NCBI RefSeq assembly: GCF_036108815.1
Contig: NZ_CP107985.1
Coordinates: 5,084,001-5,148,000 of the forward strand
Length of the DNA: 64,000 nucleotides
Reading direction: 5' to 3'
Source: Streptomyces sp. NBC_00353
Lineage (GTDB): Bacteria; Actinomycetota; Actinomycetes; Streptomycetales; Streptomycetaceae
This document shows positions 32,982 through 41,451 of this stretch, one piece after another. The notes under the pieces are model-generated. The model had not been told where the DNA came from, made no database searches, and worked only from the letters and a program-made list of their open reading frames with translations. Every line of letters starts with the position of its first letter. Within the stretch, counting starts at the first letter, position 1. Position numbers and translations under genes: made by a program.

Positions 32982-34169
32982 TCATGCTCCCTTCGCGGCC
33001 TGGAACAGCTCCGCCCGCGGGTCCTCCCCCGCGGTCGCCTTCCGGTAGGCCTCCAGCGCGTCCTGCGCCTCGGGACCCAGTTCCTTCGGCACGGCCACCT
33101 CGACGGTGACCAGCAGGTCGCCCCGGGTGCCGTCCTTGCGCACCGCACCCTTGCCCCGGGCGCGCATCGTACGCCCGTTGGGGGTACCGGCCGGCAGTTT
33201 CAGGGTGACCGGGGGTCCTCCGAGCGTGGGGACCTTCACCTCGCCGCCGAGCGCCGCCTCCACGAAGGTGACGGGCACGGTGACCGTGAGGTTGTCGTCC
33301 CTGCGGCCGAAGACCGGGTGGGCGTCGACATGGACGACGACGTACAGATCGCCGGCCGGGCCGCCGCGCTCGCCCGGAGCGCCCTTGCCGCGCAGCCGGA
33401 TCCGCTGGCCGTCGGAGACGCCCGCCGGGATCCTGACCTGCATGGTGCGCGACGAACGCGCCCGCCCGCTGCCCTTGCAGACATCGCACGGGTCCTGGGC
33501 GATGAGGCCCCGGCCCTTGCAGTCCACGCAGGGATCGGTGAGCGAGAACCCGCCGCCGCTGCCACGCGACACCTGGCCGGTGCCGACACAGGTCGGGCAG
33601 ACCCTCGGGGTGCCGTTCTTGTCGCCGGTGCCCGAACACGCCTTGCAGGGCGCCTGGCTGGACATCCGCAGCGGGACCGTTGCCCCGTCGACCGCCTCGG
33701 TGAAGCTGAGCGTCACCTCGGACTCGATGTCCTGGCCGCGGCGCGGCTGCACGCGTGTCCCCGCACCGCCGCCCCGGTTGAACAGGCCGCCGAAGACATC
33801 GCCGAGACCGCCGCCGCCGCCGAAACCACCGGGGCCGCCGGCTCCGCCGCCCTGGGTGCCTCCGAAGAGGTCGCCCAGGTCGAAGTTGAAGTTGCCTCCC
33901 GCACCACCGGGACCGGCCCGGAAGCCGCCGTTGCCGAAGAGGGCGCGCGCCTCGTCGTACTCCTTGCGCTTCTTGGAGTCGCCGAGGATGTCATTGGCCT
34001 CGGAGATCTCCTTGAAGCGCTCCTCCGCCTTGTCGTCGCCCTTGTTGGCGTCCGGGTGGAACTCGCGGGCGAGCTTGCGGTACGCCTTCTTGATCTCGGC
34101 GTCGGTGGCGTCCTTGGGGACGCCGAGGACCTTGTAGTAGTCCTTCTCGACGAAGTCCTTCGTGCTCAT
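32982..34169 (-). CDS. dnaJ: Chaperone DnaJ (Hsp40)
   Basis: The 395-residue type I J-protein has a J domain (about 5-75) with the HPD motif in FHPDANKGD, a Gly/Phe-rich linker (about 88-145), a zinc-finger domain with four CxxCxGxG-type repeats (CKACSGTG, CPTCVGTG, CVDCKGRG, CDVCKGSG) and the substrate-binding C-terminal domains. It delivers unfolded protein to DnaK and stimulates its ATPase. It lies about 90 bp after grpE and directly before hspR in the HspR-controlled operon. Confidence 0.97.
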   Translation of the reverse strand: MSTKDFVEKDYYKVLGVPKDATDAEIKKAYRKLAREFHPDANKGDDKAEERFKEISEANDILGDSKKRKEYDEARALFGNGGFRAGPGGAGGNFNFDLGDLFGGTQGGGAGGPGGFGGGGGLGDVFGGLFNRGGGAGTRVQPRRGQDIESEVTLSFTEAVDGATVPLRMSSQAPCKACSGTGDKNGTPRVCPTCVGTGQVSRGSGGGFSLTDPCVDCKGRGLIAQDPCDVCKGSGRARSSRTMQVRIPAGVSDGQRIRLRGKGAPGERGGPAGDLYVVVHVDAHPVFGRRDDNLTVTVPVTFVEAALGGEVKVPTLGGPPVTLKLPAGTPNGRTMRARGKGAVRKDGTRGDLLVTVEVAVPKELGPEAQDALEAYRKATAGEDPRAELFQAAKGA

Positions 34170-34262
34170 CGACGTCCCTCCTTCCGGACGATCGGCCGGG
34201 CGACCGGCCCGAGGGCCGGTCGCCGGGGCAGACGGTGGGCCCCGCGGTGGTCGGACGAAATG

Positions 34263-34913
34263 TCAGACCTCCTCGGTGCCACCGCTCTCCTCGTCGTCTG
34301 TCTTCTCTTCCTTCGCCGCCGCAGGGGCCGCCCCCGGCTGGGGTTCGGCCACCGCCACCCGCGCGGGGCGGATGGTGCGCTCGCCGATGCGATACCCCGG
34401 CTGGAGGATCGCCACGCAGGTCGTCTCGGTGACGTCCGGCGCGTACGAGTGCATCAGCGCCTCGTGGATCGTCGGGTCGAAGGGCTCGCCCTCCTTGCCG
34501 AACTGCTGCAGGCCCAGCTTGGCGACGACCGTCTCGAGCGATTCGGCCACCGACTTGAACCCGCCCACGAGCTCGCCGTGTTCCCTGGCGCGACCGACGT
34601 CGTCGAGCACGGGCAGGAGCTCGGACAGGAGACCCGCGACAGCGATCTCCTTGACCGTGACCCGGTCCCGCTCGACGCGGCGGCGGTAGTTCTGGTACTC
34701 GGCCTGGAGCCGCTGGAGGTCGCCCGTGCGCTCTGCGAGCGCGGTGCGGACCTGGTCCAGCTGGGCGGTGAGGCCGACTGTCTGTACTGCGTCCCCGGCC
34801 GGGGACGCCCCCTCCTCCGAAGAGGGGGCGGCGTCCTTCGGCTCAGCTCCGTCAGGGGTGGCGCCGGAGGGGACGTCAGGCTTCTCCTCGAAGCCCGGAG
34901 TCTCCTCGGTCAC
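34263..34913 (-). CDS. grpE: Nucleotide exchange factor GrpE
   Basis: This 216-residue GrpE has an acidic, disordered N-terminus (about 1-45), the long coiled coil (LDQVRTALAERTGDLQRLQA, EYQNYRRRVERDR) and the C-terminal beta domain with EALMHSYAPDVTETTCVAIL and GYRIGERTIRPARVAV. It releases ADP from DnaK. The start GTG 34913 overlaps the dnaK stop by 4 bp (GTGA), indicating coupled translation. The tail is acidic and Gly/Glu-rich. Confidence 0.97.
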   Translation of the reverse strand: MTEETPGFEEKPDVPSGATPDGAEPKDAAPSSEEGASPAGDAVQTVGLTAQLDQVRTALAERTGDLQRLQAEYQNYRRRVERDRVTVKEIAVAGLLSELLPVLDDVGRAREHGELVGGFKSVAESLETVVAKLGLQQFGKEGEPFDPTIHEALMHSYAPDVTETTCVAILQPGYRIGERTIRPARVAVAEPQPGAAPAAAKEEKTDDEESGGTEEV

Positions 34914-36763
34914 ACCGCACCGCCCTTGGCGTCCCGCTCGTCGTCCACGATCTCGGCGTCGACGACGTCGTCCGCGCCGTCGGCGTGCGCCTGGCCGGGC
35001 TGCGGGTCACCCTGCGGGCCACCCTCGGCCTGTGCGTTGGCGTACATCGCCTGGCCCAGCTTCTGCGAGACGGCCGCGACCTTCTCGGTGGCGGTACGGA
35101 TCTCGGCGGTGTCCTCGCCCTTGAGCTTCTCCTTCAGCTCGGTGAGCGCGGCCTCCACCTCCGTCTTCACGTCACCGGGGACCTTGTCCTCGTTGTCCTT
35201 GAGGAACTTCTCCGTCTGGTAGACGAGCTGCTCGCCCTGGTTGCGGGACTCGGCGGCCTCGCGACGGCGGTGGTCCTCCTCCGCGTACTGCTCGGCCTCC
35301 TCACGCATCCGGTTGACCTCGTCCTTCGGCAGCGAGGAGCCACCGGTGACGGTCATCTTCTGCTCCTTGCCGGTGCCGAGGTCCTTGGCAGCGACGTGCA
35401 TGATGCCGTTGGCGTCGATGTCGAACGCGACCTCGATCTGCGGGACACCACGCGGGGCCGGCGGCAGACCGGTCAGCTCGAACATGCCGAGCTTCTTGTT
35501 GTACGCCGCGATCTCGCGCTCGCCCTGGTAGACCTGGATCTGCACCGACGGCTGGTTGTCTTCGGCCGTCGTGAAGATCTCGGACCGCTTGGTCGGGATC
35601 GTGGTGTTGCGCTCGATGAGCTTCGTCATGATGCCGCCCTTGGTCTCGATACCGAGGGACAGCGGCGTGACGTCGAGGAGCAGAACGTCCTTGACCTCAC
35701 CCTTGAGGACACCGGCCTGGAGCGAGGCACCGATGGCGACGACCTCGTCGGGGTTCACACCCTTGTTGGCCTCCTGGCCACCGGTCAGCTCCTTGACGAG
35801 CTCGGCGACGGCCGGCATACGGGTCGAGCCACCGACGAGAACGACGTGGTCGATCTCGGAGAGCTGGATGCCCGCGTCCTTGATGACGTTGTGGAACGGG
35901 TTCTTGCAGCGCTCCAGGAGGTCCGCGGTGAGCTGCTGGAACTGGGCGCGCGTGAGCTTCTCGTCCAGGTGCAGCGGGCCCTCGGCGGACGCCGTGATGT
36001 AGGGCAGGTTGATCGAGGTCTCCGTCGAGGAGGACAGCTCGATCTTCGCCTTCTCCGCGGCCTCACGGAGACGCTGGAGAGCCATCTTGTCCTTGGACAG
36101 GTCCACACCGTGACCGTTGGCGAACTGCTTCACCAGGTAGTCGACGACGCGCTGGTCCCAGTCGTCACCACCGAGGTGGTTGTCACCATTGGTGGCCTTC
36201 ACCTCGACGACACCGTCGCCGATCTCCAGAAGCGACACGTCGAAGGTGCCGCCACCGAGGTCGAAGACGAGGATCGTCTGGTCGTCCTTGTCGAGCCCGT
36301 ACGCCAGCGCGGCGGCGGTCGGCTCGTTGACGATACGCAGGACGTTCAGGCCCGCGATCTCGCCGGCCTCCTTCGTCGCCTGACGCTCGGAGTCGTTGAA
36401 GTACGCCGGGACGGTGATCACCGCGTCGGTGACCTTCTCGCCCAGGTACGCCTCCGCGTCGCGCTTCAGCTTCTGCAGGATGAAGGCGCTCATCTGCTGC
36501 GGGTTGAAGCTCTTGCCGTCGAGGTCGATCTTCCAGTCGGTGCCCATGTGGCGCTTGACCGAGCGGATGGTCCTGTCGACGTTGGTCACCGCCTGACGCT
36601 TGGCGACCTCGCCGACCAGCACCTCGCCGTTCTTCGCGAAGGCGACGACGGACGGCGTGGTCCTGGCGCCTTCGGCGTTGGTGATGACGGTGGGCTCGCC
36701 GCCTTCGAGAACGCTGACGACGGAGTTAGTCGTGCCCAGGTCGATGCCGACCGCACGTGCCAT
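34910..36763 (-). CDS. dnaK: Chaperone DnaK (Hsp70)
   Basis: The 617-residue Hsp70 has the ATPase domain with VGIDLGTTNSVVSVLEGGEP at the start, IVNEPTAAALAYGLDK, LVFDLGGGTFDVSLLEIGDG and VVLVGGSTRMPAV, the linker LLLDVTPLSLGIET, and the peptide-binding beta domain and helical lid. It binds exposed hydrophobic stretches in an ATP-driven cycle with DnaJ and GrpE, and serves as HspR corepressor in Streptomyces. It is the first gene of dnaK-grpE-dnaJ-hspR. Two HAIR sites lie upstream. The large antisense frame across it is a codon-bias artefact. Confidence 0.99.
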   Translation of the reverse strand: MARAVGIDLGTTNSVVSVLEGGEPTVITNAEGARTTPSVVAFAKNGEVLVGEVAKRQAVTNVDRTIRSVKRHMGTDWKIDLDGKSFNPQQMSAFILQKLKRDAEAYLGEKVTDAVITVPAYFNDSERQATKEAGEIAGLNVLRIVNEPTAAALAYGLDKDDQTILVFDLGGGTFDVSLLEIGDGVVEVKATNGDNHLGGDDWDQRVVDYLVKQFANGHGVDLSKDKMALQRLREAAEKAKIELSSSTETSINLPYITASAEGPLHLDEKLTRAQFQQLTADLLERCKNPFHNVIKDAGIQLSEIDHVVLVGGSTRMPAVAELVKELTGGQEANKGVNPDEVVAIGASLQAGVLKGEVKDVLLLDVTPLSLGIETKGGIMTKLIERNTTIPTKRSEIFTTAEDNQPSVQIQVYQGEREIAAYNKKLGMFELTGLPPAPRGVPQIEVAFDIDANGIMHVAAKDLGTGKEQKMTVTGGSSLPKDEVNRMREEAEQYAEEDHRRREAAESRNQGEQLVYQTEKFLKDNEDKVPGDVKTEVEAALTELKEKLKGEDTAEIRTATEKVAAVSQKLGQAMYANAQAEGGPQGDPQPGQAHADGADDVVDAEIVDDERDAKGGAV

Positions 36764-36784
36764 TTCAATTCCTCCAACTGACTA

Positions 36785-36805
36785 CTTGAGTGGATCTGAC
36801 TCAAG
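36785..36805. promoter_or_regulatory. HAIR operator 1 of the dnaK operon
   Basis: CTTGAGT-N7-ACTCAAG is a perfect match to the HspR-associated inverted repeat, centred about 32 bp upstream of the dnaK start. Confidence 0.95.
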
Positions 36806-36836
36806 GATGCATGACACCCGCCTCAGAGTCAACAGA

Positions 36837-36857
36837 CCTGAGTCGAGTCGACTCAAC
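36837..36857. promoter_or_regulatory. HAIR operator 2 of the dnaK operon
   Basis: CCTGAGT-N7-ACTCAAC has both half-sites with one change each, 52 bp centre-to-centre from operator 1. The spacing is about five helical turns, which would place two HspR dimers on one face. Confidence 0.8.
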
Positions 36858-37080
36858 TATCGTGCACACACCACGCGCCACCTGCAGTTTCTCCGAGATC
36901 CGAGGGGTACATATCCGGGCACATGTCCGGCTCCCACTACCGGCGATCGAGGGTGACACCTGCCGACCCGACGGCCCACACGCCCCGCTCCATCATCGCC
37001 GCATGGGATCGTTCTGTCACAAAATGCCGCGAGATGCACAAAACCGGCATCCGACCCGTCCAACCCGGCAGGTGTGCACG

Positions 37081-37680
37081 ATGCAGACGCAGATGACGGC
37101 GAAGCGCGCGCTGGATCTGACCCTCGGCTCGGTCCTGCTCGTCCTGGCCGCCCCCCTGCTCGCCGCAGGAGCCGTCGCGCTCGCCGCACGGCGGCCTCCC
37201 GGCGGCGTACTGACCCGCTCCGTGCGGATCGGCCTGGCCGGCCGGCCCTTCGTACTGCGCACCCTGCGCACCCGCCGACTGCGCCTCGACCTGCTCTCCC
37301 GGCTGCCTCATGTCGTACGCGGAGAGCTCTCCCTCGTCGGACCGGAACCGCTCACTCCGGACGACGAGCGGGCCGGAACCGCCGACGGAGCGACCGGCGG
37401 CACCGGGGACGGGGCCGGCGCGCGACACTGGCGGCAGGAGCTGAGACCCGGCCTGACCGGCCTGGCCCAGATCCGCTCCCGCTCCGGAATGCCGTGGGAC
37501 GAACCGGCCCTGCTCGACCAGCACTACGCCGAGCACCACTGGCTGGGACTCGACCTGACGATCCTGGCGGCGGCGGTACACATTCCGCTTCGCGCCGCGG
37601 TCCACAGGCCCACCCACCGCGGCAAGGCACACCTGAGCGACACAGATCACCGACTGCGCGGCTACAGCGCGGCGGAATAA
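37081..37680 (+). CDS. Bacterial sugar transferase family protein (polyprenyl-phosphate glycosyl-1-phosphate transferase), divergent
   Basis: The 199-residue protein has the compact sugar-transferase architecture: KRALDLTLGSVLLVLAAPLL (membrane-associated helix, about 7-26), VRGELSLVGPEPLTPDD, and RPGLTGLAQIRSRSGMPWDE with QHYAEHHWLGLDLTIL following. Such monotopic enzymes attach the first sugar phosphate to undecaprenyl phosphate in exopolysaccharide synthesis. The usual GPVFYRQ-type loop and the KFRSM motif are altered here (GGVLTRSVRIGLAGRPFVLR, then TLRTRRL), so activity is uncertain. The start ATG 37081 is placed where the basic N-terminus precedes the helix. It stands alone, divergent from dnaK. 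Confidence 0.72.
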   Translation: MQTQMTAKRALDLTLGSVLLVLAAPLLAAGAVALAARRPPGGVLTRSVRIGLAGRPFVLRTLRTRRLRLDLLSRLPHVVRGELSLVGPEPLTPDDERAGTADGATGGTGDGAGARHWRQELRPGLTGLAQIRSRSGMPWDEPALLDQHYAEHHWLGLDLTILAAAVHIPLRAAVHRPTHRGKAHLSDTDHRLRGYSAAE

Positions 37681-37789
37681 GTGGATAGTGTCAGCACAGA
37701 CTGATTAAGTTACTGCTTAGTAATCGCTTGTACTCCGACACGTCCCACAAGTGCCGGATCCCACCCTCGCAGGCCCGAGGAGCCCCCAA

Positions 37790-40057
37790 ATGCAACTCGC
37801 CGCGATCATCGTGTCGCTGGTGCTGACTGTGGTCGGCGTTGCGCTCATCGCCCGAGCCGTCGCGCAGATCTACCGGTTCGTCAAACTCGGACAGCCGGTC
37901 CCGGCAGGCAGCCGCACCGACAACCCGAAGCAGCGCACGATCACCCTGGCCAAGGAGTTCCTCGGCCATACCCGGATGAACCGGTGGGGGATCGTCGGCT
38001 TCGCGCACTGGTTCGTCGCCATCGGCTTCCTGACGCTGCCACCGACGCTGCTCCAGGCGTACGGACAGCTCTTCAAGGCCGACTGGGTGCTGCCGATCAT
38101 CGGTGAATGGCTGCCGTTCGAGCTCTACATCGAGTTCATCGGCCTGATGACAACGGTCGGCATCCTGGTGCTGATCGCCATCCGGCTGCTGAACCTGCCC
38201 TCCCGGGCCGGCCGCAAGTCCCGCTTCGCGGGCTCCAAGGCCTGGCAGGCGTACTTCGTCGAGTACGTCATCCTCATCATCGGCCTGGCGATCCTGACCC
38301 TGCGCGGTCTCGAGGGCGCGATCCACCACGTGGGGGGCTACGAAGCCGCGTACTTCGTCTCGTACCCCCTGGTCCTCGCCTTCAAGGGACTCGGCCTCGG
38401 CGCGCTCCAGAACCTCATCTACTTCACCGCGATGATCAAGATCGGCACCTCGCTGATCTGGATGATCACGGTCTCGCTCAACACCAACATGGGTGTCGCC
38501 TGGCACCGCTTCCTCGCCTTCCCGAACATCTGGTTCAAGCGGAACGCGGACGGCGCGGTCGCACTCGGCGCGCTGCAGCCGATGACGTCCGGCGGCAAGG
38601 AGATCGACTTCGAGGACCCGGGCGAGGACGACGTCTTCGGTGTCTCCCAGGTCGAGCAGTTCTCCTGGAAGGGCATCCTCGACTTCTCCACGTGCACGGA
38701 GTGCGGTCGCTGCCAGTCGCAGTGCCCCGCCTGGAACACCGGCAAGCCGCTCTCCCCGAAGCTCCTGATCATGTCGCTGCGCGACCACGCGCACGCCAAG
38801 GCCCCGTATCTGCTCGCCGGTGGCGGCAAGGACATGGAGGGCAACGAGAAGGCGTCCGAGGAACAGCTGAAGGACGTCCCGGCCGCGGCTCTGGCGGAGG
38901 CCGAACGCCCCCTCATCGGCACGGTCGAGGAGAACGGCGTCATCGACCCGGACGTGCTCTGGTCCTGCACCACCTGCGGTGCGTGCGTGGAGCAGTGCCC
39001 GGTCGACATCGAGCACATCGACCACATCGTCGACATGCGCCGCTATCAGGTGATGATCGAGTCCGCGTTCCCGTCCGAGGCGGGCACGATGCTCAAGAAC
39101 CTGGAGAAGAAGGGCAACCCCTGGGGGCTCGCCAAGAAGCAGCGCGTCGAGTGGACCAAGGAGGTCGACTTCGAGGTCCCGATCGTCGGCAAGGACGTCG
39201 AAGACCTGTCGGAGATCGACTACCTGTACTGGGTCGGCTGCGCGGGCGCCCTGGAGGACCGGGCCAAGAAGACCACCAAGGCCTTCGCCGAGCTGCTGCA
39301 CATCGCGGGCGTGAAGTTCGCGATCATGGGTGGCGACGAGAAGTGCACGGGTGACTCGGCCCGCCGTCTGGGCAACGAGCCGCTGTTCCAGCAGCTCGGC
39401 CAGGAGAACGTCGCGATGCTGAACATGGCGTTCGGCGAGGACGACGAGGACGAGACGACGAAGAAGCCCAAGTCGTCCAAGAAGATCGTCGCGACCTGCC
39501 CGCACTGCTTCAACACCATCGCGAACGAGTACCCGCAGCTCGGCGGCGAGTACGAGGTCATCCACCACACGCAGCTGCTCCAGCACCTGGTGGACGAGGG
39601 CAAGCTGATCCCGGTGACCCCGGTCGAGGGTCTGATCACGTACCACGACCCGTGCTACCTGGGCCGGCACAACAAGATCTACACGCCGCCGCGCGAGATC
39701 ATCGCGAAGGTGCCGGGTCTGCGGAACGAGGAGATGCACCGCCACAAGGAGCGCGGCTTCTGCTGCGGCGCCGGTGGTGCCCGGATGTGGATGGAGGAGC
39801 GGATCGGCAAGCGCATCAACAACGAGCGTGTCGACGAAGCCCTCTCCCTCAACCCGGACATCGTCTCCACCGCCTGCCCGTTCTGCCTGGTCATGCTGAC
39901 CGACTCGGTCAACGGCAAGAAGAACGACGGCAAGGCGAAGGAGTCGATCCAGGTGGTCGACGTCTCGCAGCTGCTGCTCGACTCGGTGAAGACCCCGGCG
40001 GACCCGGCGGGCGAGCCGGAGTCCGAGAGTGCGCCGGAGCCGGAGCCGGTGAAGTAG
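37790..40057 (+). CDS. Membrane (Fe-S) oxidoreductase with heterodisulfide-reductase-type CCG domains
   Basis: The 755-residue protein has an N-terminal membrane domain (about 1-270, five or six segments, beginning LAAIIVSLVLTVVGVALIA). Two [4Fe-4S] motifs follow, CTECGRCQSQCP (about 302) and CTTCGACVEQCP (about 393). Two CCG-type domains are present, with CPHCFNT (about 570), YHDPCYLGRH (about 618), CCGAGGARMWME (about 658) and CPFCLVML (about 696). It resembles heterodisulfide reductase DE fusions and should pass electrons between a membrane quinone or haem pool and a cytoplasmic partner that is not known. ATG 37790 has GAGGAG upstream. A strong terminator follows. Confidence 0.9.
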   Translation: MQLAAIIVSLVLTVVGVALIARAVAQIYRFVKLGQPVPAGSRTDNPKQRTITLAKEFLGHTRMNRWGIVGFAHWFVAIGFLTLPPTLLQAYGQLFKADWVLPIIGEWLPFELYIEFIGLMTTVGILVLIAIRLLNLPSRAGRKSRFAGSKAWQAYFVEYVILIIGLAILTLRGLEGAIHHVGGYEAAYFVSYPLVLAFKGLGLGALQNLIYFTAMIKIGTSLIWMITVSLNTNMGVAWHRFLAFPNIWFKRNADGAVALGALQPMTSGGKEIDFEDPGEDDVFGVSQVEQFSWKGILDFSTCTECGRCQSQCPAWNTGKPLSPKLLIMSLRDHAHAKAPYLLAGGGKDMEGNEKASEEQLKDVPAAALAEAERPLIGTVEENGVIDPDVLWSCTTCGACVEQCPVDIEHIDHIVDMRRYQVMIESAFPSEAGTMLKNLEKKGNPWGLAKKQRVEWTKEVDFEVPIVGKDVEDLSEIDYLYWVGCAGALEDRAKKTTKAFAELLHIAGVKFAIMGGDEKCTGDSARRLGNEPLFQQLGQENVAMLNMAFGEDDEDETTKKPKSSKKIVATCPHCFNTIANEYPQLGGEYEVIHHTQLLQHLVDEGKLIPVTPVEGLITYHDPCYLGRHNKIYTPPREIIAKVPGLRNEEMHRHKERGFCCGAGGARMWMEERIGKRINNERVDEALSLNPDIVSTACPFCLVMLTDSVNGKKNDGKAKESIQVVDVSQLLLDSVKTPADPAGEPESESAPEPEPVK

Positions 40058-40068
40058 CTTTCGGCCGC

Positions 40069-40106
40069 AGGAGGGGCTGATGGGGAACTCCCCATCAGCC
40101 CCTCCT
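40069..40106 (+). terminator. Terminator after the (Fe-S) oxidoreductase gene
   Basis: An 18-bp near-perfect stem (AGGAGGGGCTGATGGGG and complement) lies 12 bp after the stop. Confidence 0.85.
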
Positions 40107-40297
40107 GTCATTTCCGGCCCCTCCGCCCCCACCGCTACCCCTCCTCCACCCCACCGGCATCATGGGCGAGTTGCAGTCGAGGCACGGGCGGGGTCACAGC
40201 TGATGGTGCACAGGACGGTGCACCCGGGCGCCGACGGTGGCGGCTTCGTCGCCAAGAAGCCTCACGTCACCTTCTCCCCGAAGGAGTTCACCGCCTG

Positions 40298-41055
40298 ATG
40301 CGTCCGTTCCGCCGGCTGTCCGCGTCCTTCCGCCCGCGTACGTTCCCGGCGGCGGCCGCCGTCCTGTGCGGCGCCGCCCTCCTCGCCGGCTGCACCGCCG
40401 ACCCGCACCCGCTGACCTGGTCGAAACCCGACGCCGGGAAGCGCTCCGCGCACGGCCCGAGGCCGCGCTCGGCCGGGCCGTCTCCACCTTCGACGGCCCC
40501 GCCACCCCGGGCACCGGGGACGCCGACGGGGACGGCATTCCCGACCTGCTCCTGCCGACACCCGGCGCCCGGGGCGGCGTCACCGTCCGCTACGGCGCCG
40601 CGTCCGGGCTGGGGACGGGACGTTCGGACACGGCGCTCGGCACCGGGCGGCGCGAGGACTTCGGCGACGGGCCCGTCGTCGGCGAGGTGAACGGGGACGG
40701 CAAACCCGACGTCCTTGTCGACACCCCCGGCTTCCGCCGCCACGACGGAAAGATCACGCTGCTGCCGGGCGGCGCTTCCGGTGTGCCGTCCACCGACGGT
40801 GAGCAGTCGGTCGACGCGGAGAGCGACGGGCTGCCCGGCAGCCCGAACCCGCACTACTGGAACTACTTCGTCCACTCGGGCCCGCTGCTCGACGTCAACG
40901 GCGACGGACACGATGACGCGATCGTGTTCGGGGAGCTCTACAACAAGCGCAAGGGCCAGTACATCGTGCTGCGCGGCACGGCCGACGGCCTCGATCCGCA
41001 CCGGTCGCAAGGGTTCACACCGCACGACATCGGCATACGACTCCGGATCGAATAG
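40298..41055 (+). pseudogene. FG-GAP repeat lipoprotein, frameshifted and shortened
   Basis: A lipoprotein signal (MRPFRRLSASFRPRTFPAAA, then CGAALLAGCTAD with lipobox LAGC) starts at 40298. The FG-GAP repeats that should follow (DADGDGIPDLLLPTPGA, EVNGDGKPDVLVDTPG, DVNGDGHDDAIVFG) lie in a different frame ending at 41055. The frames must join near 40430-40470, so this copy carries a frameshift unless the sequence has an error. Only about three propeller repeats remain against seven in the neighbours, so the C-terminus is also lost. It is the first of four tandem FG-GAP genes. Confidence 0.7.
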
Positions 41056-41451
41056 CCGCGCCCGGCCCGACGCCACGCGGACGTGGCGGCGGGAGCACCC
41101 GGCGCGAACGCGAGGTGGGGCGGGATCCCGTATCGCGAGGCCGACGAGGAACCGCCGTGCCCGGGCGTGGTCCCGGTGACGCCGGGAAGGGACTTCGGGG
41201 CGGTTTCGTACAGGCTGTGCTCGCCCGGCAGCGGGAGTCTCAGGGGAGGCCCCGCGCCTCCTCCCTCCCGCCTCCACCTCCCGCCCCAGAAATAGTTGCA
41301 CCCCCCATACAACCCTCCACCCCCACCGCGAGTCTCCTGTTCGCCAACCGCAGGGCCACACCTGGGACAACTCCCGGCAAACGCCCATGGAACGCACCCC
41401 ATTGACTGCGGATGCCCGCCAGGCATCCCCGCATGTTGCAGGAGAACCCGC
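41056..41451. other. Intergenic region with one hairpin
   Basis: No gene is supported. CGCCACG-CGGA-CGTGGCG (41071-41088) could terminate the pseudogene; the rest should hold the promoter of the next FG-GAP gene. Confidence 0.4.

Noticed and set aside
34985..36781. 598-codon open frame antisense to dnaK
   Set aside because: High-GC codon bias leaves long antisense frames. The translation is Leu/Arg/Val-rich with no domain, and the sense strand is unmistakably dnaK.
37691..40132. 813-codon minus-strand frame across the (Fe-S) oxidoreductase
   Set aside because: The plus-strand protein has all expected Fe-S motifs and a ribosome site; the antisense product is Arg/Asp-rich noise.
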